Origin: DASSUW01 sp963803335
GTDB lineage: Bacteria > Actinomycetota > Thermoleophilia > Solirubrobacterales > Solirubrobacteraceae
Assembly (NCBI GenBank): GCA_963803335.1
Contig: CAWDME010000011.1
Coordinates: forward strand, 496,001-560,000
Reading direction: 5' to 3'
DNA: 64,000 nt
Under the pieces are notes generated by a model, which saw only the letters and a program-made list of their open reading frames with translations, was not told the DNA's origin and made no database searches. Below, piece by piece: positions 49,956 to 57,919 of this stretch (position 1 is its first letter; each line of letters starts with the position of its first letter). Both the position numbers and the translations under genes were made by a program.

Positions 49956-51059
49956 TTGACAAGCCGGGTCGGCAAGTGGCTCCGCGCCCGCCGCGGGGTG
50001 GACAGGCACCTCGCCGTCTACGGCGCGTACTGGTTCCGCGGCTACTCGTGCAACCCGCGCGCGGTCTACGAGAAGGCGCGCGAGCTGGTGCCCGACTGCC
50101 GCGGCGTGTGGGTGGTGCGCAAGCGCGACGTCGCCAGCATGCCGCCCGGGATCGACTACGTCATCGCCCGCTCGCCCGAGTTCTGGGAGCTGATGGCCCG
50201 GGCGAAGTACCGCGTCAACAACGTCAACTTCCCGGACAAGGCCACCAAGCCCAAGGGCGCGATCGAGCTGCAGACCCACCACGGCACGCCGCTCAAGCAC
50301 ATGGGGCTCGACCTGCGCGAGGCAGCGAGCCAGGGCCGCGGGATGGACTTCGACAAGCTGCTGCAGCGGATCGCGCGCTGGGACTACAGCGTCTCGTCCA
50401 ACCGGCACTCGACCGAGGTCTGGGAGCGCGTGTACCCCGGCACCTACGAGACGCTCGAGGTCGGCTACCCGCGCAACGACCGGCTGGCGAACGCGACCGG
50501 CGAGGAGATCGGGCACACCCGCGAGAGCCTGGGGATCGCGCCGGACAAGACCGCCGTGCTCTACGCGCCGACACATCGCGAGTACGAGGACGGCTACGTG
50601 CCAAAGCTCGACCTGGCGCGGCTGGCGGACGCGCTCGGGCCGGATCACGTGATCCTGGCCCGGCTGCACTACTTCTATGATTCCGACCCGCTCGTGCGCG
50701 AGTTGCACGGCGCCGGGAGGCTGCTCGACGTGGCATCCCATCCCTCGGTCGAGGAGCTCTGCCTGGCCGCCGACGTGCTGCTCACGGACTACTCCTCGAT
50801 CATGTTCGACTACGCCGTGCTCGACCGCCCGATCGTCATCCACGCCCCCGACTGGGACGAGTACCGCGCCCGCCGGGGCGTGTACTTCGACCTGCTCGCC
50901 GAGCCGCCCGGCGCGGTCGCGTACACGCAGGACGAGGTGGCGGCGGCGCTCGCCGCGCCGCCCGACGGCCGGCGCGCGGCGTTCCGGGCGCGCTTCTGCG
51001 CGCTCGACGACGGCGGCGCCGCCGAGCGCGTGGTGCGGCGGGTGTGGGACCTCGCATGA
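49956..51059 (+). CDS. CDP-glycerol glycerophosphotransferase-family protein (TagB/TagF type)
   Basis: 367 residues from TTG 49956. It covers the family's catalytic domain: QTHHGTPLKHMG (first catalytic His), SSNRHSTEVW, GYPRNDRL, YAPTHREYEDG, ARLHYF and LLTDYSSIMFDYAVLDRP. Family members add glycerol or ribitol phosphate from CDP-linked donors to a lipid-linked primer. No membrane helix, so it is probably peripheral. The next gene overlaps by 4 bp. Confidence 0.9.
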   Translation: MTSRVGKWLRARRGVDRHLAVYGAYWFRGYSCNPRAVYEKARELVPDCRGVWVVRKRDVASMPPGIDYVIARSPEFWELMARAKYRVNNVNFPDKATKPKGAIELQTHHGTPLKHMGLDLREAASQGRGMDFDKLLQRIARWDYSVSSNRHSTEVWERVYPGTYETLEVGYPRNDRLANATGEEIGHTRESLGIAPDKTAVLYAPTHREYEDGYVPKLDLARLADALGPDHVILARLHYFYDSDPLVRELHGAGRLLDVASHPSVEELCLAADVLLTDYSSIMFDYAVLDRPIVIHAPDWDEYRARRGVYFDLLAEPPGAVAYTQDEVAAALAAPPDGRRAAFRARFCALDDGGAAERVVRRVWDLA

Positions 51060-52018
51060 AGCACCTGGTCCTCGTCGTCGGCGTCGGGCGCAGCGGCACC
51101 AGCCTGCTGTCGGGCATCCTCGGCCAGCTCGGCTTCGCGATCCCGCAGCCCGAGGTCCAGGCCGACGAGACCAACCCGCGCGGGTTCGGGGAGCCGCGCT
51201 GGGTGGTCGACTTCCACTCGCGCGTTCTCAAGGACCAGCGCGTCACGCTCAACGACTCGCGGCCCGCCGCCTGGGAGCAGATGGCGCTTGCCGCGCCGGC
51301 CGTGCACGGCGAGCTGCGCGAGTGGCTGCGCGGCGAGCTCGACCAGGCGGACGAGATCGTCGTCAAGGACCCGCGCACCGTCTGGTTCCTCGGCCTGTGG
51401 CGCGGCTGTGCCGCCGAGCTCGGCGCGCGCACCTCGTTCGTGACCATGCTCCGCCACCCGGCCGAGATCGTCGCCAGTGCACGCAGCGCGTACGGGCCGG
51501 GGCTGACGGAGGCGGGCCGCGCCGCCGCCTGGATCAACGTGATGCTGCAGACCGAGCTCGCCACGCGCGGCACGCAGCGCGCGCTCGTCAGCTACTACGA
51601 CCTGATGGCCGACTGGGTCCCGGAGATCCGCCGGCTGGGGTCCACGCTTGACGTCCCGCACCTCGCCGCGATCGACCGTGTGCCCGAGGTCGACGCGTTC
51701 GTCGACCCCACGCTGCACCGCAAGCGCGCCACGTGGGAGGACCTCGAGGTCCCGGCGCGTGTGCGCGACCTCGCCGAGCAGGCGTGGACGCACGTGCAGG
51801 CGCAGGACCAGGCCGCGCTGGACGCCGATCGCGCCGCCTATGCCGAGCTCTACGGCGAGGCGGAGGCGATCGCCCAGTGCTCGATCATGGCCGCGCGGCC
51901 GATCCGCCGCGCGAAGGCTCCCGCCGCGCAGCCCGCGCCGCCGACCCTGCGCGTACGGATCGCCCGTCGCATCCCGGCGCCGTACCGGCGGCGCCTGCGC
52001 CGGCTCGTCGGTAAGTGA
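51056..52018 (+). CDS. Sulfotransferase-like P-loop protein
   Basis: 320 residues. The N-terminal P-loop VVGVGRSGTSLLSGIL and VKDPRTVWFLGLW, MLRHPAEIVASARS match bacterial sulfotransferase-like proteins found in polysaccharide loci. The C-terminal tail is basic. It overlaps the TagF-type gene by 4 bp and the next gene by 1 bp, so all three are co-translated. Substrate unknown. Confidence 0.83.
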   Translation: MKHLVLVVGVGRSGTSLLSGILGQLGFAIPQPEVQADETNPRGFGEPRWVVDFHSRVLKDQRVTLNDSRPAAWEQMALAAPAVHGELREWLRGELDQADEIVVKDPRTVWFLGLWRGCAAELGARTSFVTMLRHPAEIVASARSAYGPGLTEAGRAAAWINVMLQTELATRGTQRALVSYYDLMADWVPEIRRLGSTLDVPHLAAIDRVPEVDAFVDPTLHRKRATWEDLEVPARVRDLAEQAWTHVQAQDQAALDADRAAYAELYGEAEAIAQCSIMAARPIRRAKAPAAQPAPPTLRVRIARRIPAPYRRRLRRLVGK

Positions 52019-55000
52019 TGCCGCGGCTCAGCGTCGTCATCCCCGTCTACAACGTCGAGGAGTTCCTCGAGCCCTGCCTGGACTCCGTCCTGGCGCAGAC
52101 CTTCACCGACTACGAGGTCGTGATGGTCAACGACGGCTCGACCGACCGCAGCGCCGAGATCGCGGAGCGCTATGTCGCCCTCGACAACCGCTTCCGGCTC
52201 GTGCAGCAGGAGAACGGCGGCCTGAGCAAGGCCCGCAACACCGGCAGCGACAACGCCGGCGGCGAGCTGCTCGCGTTCCTCGACAGCGACGACACGCTGC
52301 CGCCGAACGCGTACGAGCTGCTCGTCGGCGCGCTCGACCGCACGGGCTCGGACTTCGCGACCGGCAACGTGCACCGGCTGACCGCGTACGCCACCTTCCA
52401 GTCGCCGTTCATCCGCCACGCGTTCACTGAGACGCGGCTGAAGACGCACATCACCAAGTACCGGCCGCTGCTCGCCGACCGCCCGGCCTGGAACAAGGTG
52501 TGGCGCCGCTCGTTCTGGGATAAGCACGCGTTCCGCTTCCCCGAGGGGCGCACGTACGAGGACACGCCGGTGACGATCCCGGCGCACTTCCTCGCCGACG
52601 CGGTCGACGTGATCGCGGAGCCCTGCTACTTCTGGCGCATCCGCGAGGGCGGCGGCACGTCGATCACCCAGCGCAAGACCGACCCGCAGTCGCTGATCGA
52701 CCGGCTGCGCTCGATCCAGGACGTCTCCGAGCATCTCGCCGCCAACGGCCCGCGCGGCGCCAAGCGCTGGTACGACGAGAGCGTCGTGGCCGACGACCTG
52801 CGCTACTACGTCAACTCGCTCGACATGGCTGACGACGCGTACCGCACGCTGTTCCTCGACCGCGTCAACGCCTTCCTGGACCAGGCGAGCGACAGGATCT
52901 TCAAGCCGCTGCCGGCGATCGAGCGGCTCAAGTGGCACTTCGTGCGGCGGCGCATGATGCCCGAGCTGCTGGAGGTGGTGCGCTTCCAGAAGGAGGAGCT
53001 GTACAGCACGCCGCCACTGCACATCCGCGGCCGCTGGTACGGCGACTACCCGTTCCGCACCGACCGCCGGGCGGGAGTCCCGCGGTCGATCTACCGGCTC
53101 AAGCACGAGTTCTCGATGGGCGCGGGGCTCGACGCGATCCGCGAGCAGGGCGGCAAAGTCGTGATCTCCGGGCACGCGTACATCAACGGGATCGGCGCCG
53201 GCGCCGACGGCGATCAGCGCGTCACCGTGTCGCTCCTCAAGCCGGGGCGGCTCACGCGCGTCCGCCTCGTCACCTCGGCGCTGCGGCTGCCGACCCGGTC
53301 GACGTACCGGCCGGAGACCACCGGCAACGTCCGCGGCGCGCTCAACGACCTGTCGTGGGCAGGCTTCGAGGCGACGCTCGACCCCGGCAAGCTCCGCGGC
53401 GAGGGCCGCTGGGAGACGTACGTGACCGTCCGCGCGAAGGGCATCAAGCGCCGCCGCGCGCGCTTCTGGCTCGAGCCCGGGCATCCGCTGCGGCCGGTGC
53501 GCGCCGGCGACATGACCGTCGCGCTGACGCCCGACGGCGAGCTGCACGTGGACCGCTGGAAGGCCTCGCCGACGATCCGCGCCGCCGCGCTGCTCGACAG
53601 CGGCCAGGTGGAGCTGGCGATCGACGGGCCGGGCGACGGCCTGCAGCTGCGGGAGGCCGGCGGCCGCTCGTTCAAGGTCCCGATCAAGGAGGGGCACGCG
53701 CGCGTGCTCGCCGAGCGCCTGCGTAGCGACGAGGACAGCGTGTGGGACCTCGAGGTGATCGACGGCGAGCGCCGGCTGCCGCTCGGCCTCGACGAGCCGC
53801 GCTCGTGGCTCACCAGCGGGCGCGAGGTGGCGCTCGTGCGCGGTGGTCACGGCGCCGCGCTGGCCGAGCGCACGCCGCGGCCGGTCGTCGACGAGCTCGC
53901 CTGGGAGGCCGGGGAGCTGACGGTCGCGGGCACGGCGCCCGGGGCGGCCCGCGTGTCGCTGGCCCGCGGCGCCGAGCACGGCTTCTCGTACGACTTCGCC
54001 GCCGAGCGCGACGGCGATCGCTTCTGCGCGCGCCTGACGCCGCTGCGGATCGAGTCGCTGGCCGGCGCGCTGCCGATCAACGAGGGCACGTGGGAGCTGC
54101 GCGTGGACGGCGTGCCCGCCACGCTCGCCGAGCCGCTCGAGGGCCGCGTGCCGCTGACGACCGACGTCGGCCACAAGCAGTTCGCGGTGGGGATGACGCC
54201 CGACGGGCGCGCTGTGCTCGAGTCCCGTCGCGACCTCGACGACGACGAGCGCGGCCTCTACAACCAGCAGCGGCTGCGCCGCACCGTCTACGGTCCGAAT
54301 CGCAGCGCCGACCTGCGCGACGCGGTCGTGTACTCGAGCTTCGTCGGCCGCCAGTACTCCGACAGCCCGCGCGCGATCCACGAGGAGCTCGTGCGCCGCG
54401 GTGCGCCGCTCGAGCACCTGTGGGTCGTCCGCGACGGCCGCTGCGCGGTGCCGGACACGGCCACGGTGCTGCGCGAGGGCAGCCGCGAGTACCACGAGGC
54501 GTTCGCCCGCGCGCGCTACGTCGTCAGCAACGACCACTTCCCCGAGTGGTTCGAGCGGCGTGACGACCAGCTGTGCCTGCAGACGTGGCACGGCACGCCG
54601 TTCAAGAAGCTCGGCTTCGACGTGTCGGACCTGCGCAAGCAGGTGCGCAAGTTCCAGCGCCACTGGGATCGCCAGCAGCGCAACTGGCAGTACGTGCTGT
54701 CGCCCAACCGCTTCTCGACGCCGATCCTGCGCCGCGCGTACCAGGTCGAGGGCGAGATGCTGGAGACCGGCTACCCGCGCGTGGACGTGCTCGCGCGGCC
54801 CGACCGGGACGCGCTGTCGCGCCAACTTCGCGCCCGCCTGGGCATCCCCGAGGGCAAGCGCACCGTGCTCTACGCGCCAACGTTCCGCGACCATGTGACC
54901 GACCGGCGGAACCGCTTCCGCCTGGAGTTGGCGCTCGATCTGGAGCGGCTGAGGGAAGCCGTAGGGGAGGACACCGTCGTCCTCTTCCGCAAGCACCACT

Positions 55001-55392
55001 ACATCATCGATCCAGTGCCCACCACCGCGGACGGCTTCGTGCGCGACGTGTCGGCGTATCCCGACGGCACCGAGCTGATGCTGGCCGCCGACGTGCTGAT
55101 GACCGATTACTCGTCAATGATGGTCGACTTCGCCAACACCGGCCGGCCGATGCTCTTCTTCACGTACGACCTCGACGCGTACGAGGACGAGATCCGCGGC
55201 TTCTACCTCGACGACTTCGTCGGCACCGTTCCTGGCCCGCTGCTGCGCACCACCGACGAGGTCGCCGGCGCGCTGCAGGAGCTCGACGCGGTGAGCGGCG
55301 AGTACGCGGACCGCTACTCCAGCTTCCGCGAGCGGTTCTGTGAGCTCGATGACGGCCACGCCGCCGCGCGCGTGGTCGATCGGCTCTTCTGA
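52018..55392 (+). CDS. GT2 glycosyltransferase fused to CDP-glycerol glycerophosphotransferase
   Basis: 1124 residues from ATG 52018. Residues 1-260 are a family 2 glycosyltransferase (LSVVIPVYNVEEFLEPCLDS, VNDGSTDRS, FLDSDDTLPPNA with the DxD). Residues about 370-710 are a region of repeated beta-sandwich-like segments without clear family. Residues about 720-1120 are a TagF domain: CLQTWHGTPFKKLG, GYPRVDVL, YAPTFRDH, FRKHHYI, LMTDYSSMMVDFANTGRP. One protein could add both the sugar and the phosphoalcohol of a repeating unit. Strong coupling to the preceding gene. Confidence 0.9.
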   Translation: MPRLSVVIPVYNVEEFLEPCLDSVLAQTFTDYEVVMVNDGSTDRSAEIAERYVALDNRFRLVQQENGGLSKARNTGSDNAGGELLAFLDSDDTLPPNAYELLVGALDRTGSDFATGNVHRLTAYATFQSPFIRHAFTETRLKTHITKYRPLLADRPAWNKVWRRSFWDKHAFRFPEGRTYEDTPVTIPAHFLADAVDVIAEPCYFWRIREGGGTSITQRKTDPQSLIDRLRSIQDVSEHLAANGPRGAKRWYDESVVADDLRYYVNSLDMADDAYRTLFLDRVNAFLDQASDRIFKPLPAIERLKWHFVRRRMMPELLEVVRFQKEELYSTPPLHIRGRWYGDYPFRTDRRAGVPRSIYRLKHEFSMGAGLDAIREQGGKVVISGHAYINGIGAGADGDQRVTVSLLKPGRLTRVRLVTSALRLPTRSTYRPETTGNVRGALNDLSWAGFEATLDPGKLRGEGRWETYVTVRAKGIKRRRARFWLEPGHPLRPVRAGDMTVALTPDGELHVDRWKASPTIRAAALLDSGQVELAIDGPGDGLQLREAGGRSFKVPIKEGHARVLAERLRSDEDSVWDLEVIDGERRLPLGLDEPRSWLTSGREVALVRGGHGAALAERTPRPVVDELAWEAGELTVAGTAPGAARVSLARGAEHGFSYDFAAERDGDRFCARLTPLRIESLAGALPINEGTWELRVDGVPATLAEPLEGRVPLTTDVGHKQFAVGMTPDGRAVLESRRDLDDDERGLYNQQRLRRTVYGPNRSADLRDAVVYSSFVGRQYSDSPRAIHEELVRRGAPLEHLWVVRDGRCAVPDTATVLREGSREYHEAFARARYVVSNDHFPEWFERRDDQLCLQTWHGTPFKKLGFDVSDLRKQVRKFQRHWDRQQRNWQYVLSPNRFSTPILRRAYQVEGEMLETGYPRVDVLARPDRDALSRQLRARLGIPEGKRTVLYAPTFRDHVTDRRNRFRLELALDLERLREAVGEDTVVLFRKHHYIIDPVPTTADGFVRDVSAYPDGTELMLAADVLMTDYSSMMVDFANTGRPMLFFTYDLDAYEDEIRGFYLDDFVGTVPGPLLRTTDEVAGALQELDAVSGEYADRYSSFRERFCELDDGHAAARVVDRLF

Positions 55393-55394
55393 TC

Positions 55395-56609
55395 ATGCTC
55401 CGACTCCTGGCGGTCGTTTCCCTGTTGCTCCTTGCCGTGCCCGCGGCGGCGGACGCGCGGACGTGGCACGGCCGCGTGACGTCGTTCGACGACGGCGACA
55501 CCGTGAAGGTCGACATCGCCGGCGACGGCACGCACGTCCCCAGGCGCGTGCGCCTGACCGGCATCCAGGCGATGGAGCAGTCGGTCTACAGCAACACGCC
55601 GAGCAAGCGCCGCGGCCAGTGCCACGCGCTCGAGGCGACCGCTCGGCTGGAGCAGCTGATCCGCCGCAGCCACCGCCGCGTGCGGCTGTACGCCAAGCGC
55701 GCGTCCAGCCACGCGCGCAACCGGCTGCGCCGCCAGCTGAGCGTGAAGATCGCCGGCCGCTGGCGCGATGTGGGCACGATCATGCTGCGCGAGGGCCACG
55801 CGCTGTGGCTGCCGCAGTTCATCGAGACGCGCACCAACGCGCTCTACAGCAAGCTCGCGCAGCAGGCCGCGCTGCGGGGCGTGGGCATCTGGAACTCGAC
55901 CTACTGCGGGGCGGGGCCGAGCGCGGGCGCGCCGCTGCGCGTCACCGTCAACCCGAAGCACACGGGCAGCGACCTCGACGTCCCCGGCGAGTGGGTGCGG
56001 ATCCGCAGCTTCGCGCCGTACGCGGTACCGCTCGGCGGCTGGTGGGTGCGCGACTCGGGGCTGCGCCGCTACGTGTTCCCGCACGGCACCACGCTGCCCG
56101 CCAACGGGGCGATCACGCTGCACGTCGGGCCAGGCACGAACCACGGCGCCGACCTCTTCTGGGGCCTGCACATCCTCGTCTTCGAAGACCCGCCGCTCGG
56201 CGACGGCGGCTACCTGTTCGATCCGCAGGGCGACCTGCGTGCGTACATGACCTATCCGTGCCGCGTCGCCTGCACCGACCCCTACGAGCACGCGATCGCG
56301 CTGTCGGCGAATCCGCGCGGTAACGACGAGAGCATCACGCTGCGCAACGTGGGGCAGAGCGGCGTCGACCTCGACGGCTACCGGCTCGAGAACCCGCCGT
56401 ACAAGTACGTGTTCGGCACCGACGCGGCGCTCGCGCCGGGCGAGGTGATGACGCTCGAGGTCGAGGGCAGCCCGAGCAGCGACACGCGCCTCGTCAAGCA
56501 CTGGGGCAAGAGCAAGCGGATCCTCGACGACACCGGGGACCTCGTCCGGCTCGAGAGCTTCCGCGGCATCACGCTCGATTGCCTGGCCTACGGCAACGCC
56601 CACTGTTGA
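55395..56609 (+). CDS. Secreted SNase-like plus lamin-tail-domain protein
   Basis: 404 residues. Signal peptide to about residue 22 (AAADA-RTW). Residues 23-170 have a staphylococcal-nuclease-like fold with DDGDTVKVDI and RRVRLTGIQAMEQ; the Asp of the usual RLxGIDxPE is Gln here, so catalysis is doubtful. Two lamin-tail-like beta domains follow (GEWVRIRSFAPYAVPLGGW, about 185-290; SITLRNVGQSGVDLDGYRL, about 315-404). The gene starts 2 bp after the GT2-TagF stop, tying it to the wall-polymer operon. A paralogue follows directly. Confidence 0.82.
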   Translation: MLRLLAVVSLLLLAVPAAADARTWHGRVTSFDDGDTVKVDIAGDGTHVPRRVRLTGIQAMEQSVYSNTPSKRRGQCHALEATARLEQLIRRSHRRVRLYAKRASSHARNRLRRQLSVKIAGRWRDVGTIMLREGHALWLPQFIETRTNALYSKLAQQAALRGVGIWNSTYCGAGPSAGAPLRVTVNPKHTGSDLDVPGEWVRIRSFAPYAVPLGGWWVRDSGLRRYVFPHGTTLPANGAITLHVGPGTNHGADLFWGLHILVFEDPPLGDGGYLFDPQGDLRAYMTYPCRVACTDPYEHAIALSANPRGNDESITLRNVGQSGVDLDGYRLENPPYKYVFGTDAALAPGEVMTLEVEGSPSSDTRLVKHWGKSKRILDDTGDLVRLESFRGITLDCLAYGNAHC

Positions 56610-56646
56610 TCGCATCGACGAGCGTGGCACCGTGTTGACGCCTTCG

Positions 56647-57919
56647 ATGCGTCGTCTGCTCCTGCTCACGCTGTGCGCGTTCGCGCTGTTTCCCGCCGCC
56701 GCCGAGGCGCGCAGCGGGTCGTGCCTGATCCCGGGCTCCAAGACCAAGTGCTCGATCTGGACCGGTCGCGTCACACACATCGTCGACGGCGACACGGTGT
56801 GGGTCGATCTCGCGACACTCGCCCCGGGTGGTGAAGGTGCGCTGGACCGGCATCAACGCGAACGAGCTCACCGTCTACAGCGACAATCCGGCGCGGCGGC
56901 GAGGCGCCTGCCATGGCGTCGAGGCGACCAACCGGCTCGAGTCGCTGCTCCGGCGCGGCGGCATGCGCGTGCGGCTGGCGGCGATCGACGCCTCGAGCGC
57001 GTCGCACACGCGCTGGCGCCGGGCCGTCGCCGTGAAGATCGGCGGCCGCTGGCGCGACACCGGGCGCATCCTCGTCTCCGAGGGCCTGGCGCTGTGGCTG
57101 CCGAACGCCAACGAGTGGCTGTGGAACGCCTCCTATAGCCGGCTCGCCGAGCGCGCAGCCGCCGCGCACCGCGCCCTCTGGAACCCGACGGCGTGCGGCC
57201 GCGGGCCGCAGGACGGCGCCCAGCTGCGCCTGACGGTCAACGGCGACGCCGACGGCGTCGACGACGCGGAGAACCTCAACGGCGAGTGGGTGCGCATCCG
57301 CAACCTCGATCCGGCCAAGGCCGTCAACCTCGGCGGCTGGGCGCTGCGCGACACTGCGCCGCGCCGGTACGTGTTTCCGGACTGGGTGATGATCCCGCCC
57401 GGCGACGAGATCGAGGTGCACGTCGGCAAGGGCACCGACACGTTCACCGAGCTGTTCTGGGGCCTCAAGCAGCCGATCTTCGAGAACACCTCAGGCGGGG
57501 AGCACGGCGTCGGCGACGGCGCCTTCCTCGTCGACCCGCAGGGTGACATCCGCGCCTGGACGAGCTATCCGTGCCGGCTGTCGTGCGCCGACCCGTACGC
57601 CGGCATGCTGCACGTCACCGCTGACCCGAGCGGCCGTGAGTCGATCACGGTCCGCAACGCCGGCGCGACGGCCGTGGACCTGGACGGCTACCGGCTGTGG
57701 AGCCCGCCGCACATCTACCCCTTCCCCCGCGGCAGCGTGGTCGGCGCTGGAGAGGCGCTGAAGGTCGACACGGTCGGCGATCCGGACGAGAACGAGCCGC
57801 TGCTCCAGCACTGGGGCAACCCGGGGCCGATCCTCAAGGACAGCGGCGACTGGATCCGGCTGACGAACCTGCGCGGCGTGCAGCTCGACTGCTACGCCTA
57901 CGGCGCGGCGACCTGCTGA
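56647..57919 (+). pseudogene. Paralogous SNase-like/lamin-tail protein, single-base frameshift
   Basis: The ATG at 56647 (or GTG 56632) begins a signal peptide; the frame reads to HIVDGDTVWVDLATLAP, then fails. From 56828 the next frame continues VVKVRWTGINANELTVYSDN and on to the end at 57919, parallel to the upstream paralogue through both lamin-tail domains. Removing one base from the run GCCCCGGG (56821-56828) restores one protein of about 423 residues. The nuclease-site Asp is Asn here. It is a true break, a slippage site or a sequence error. Confidence 0.85.

Noticed and set aside
51850..54999. A minus-strand frame of about 1050 codons
   Set aside because: It is antisense to the GT2-TagF gene, which has intact motifs throughout; the translation has no recognisable domain.
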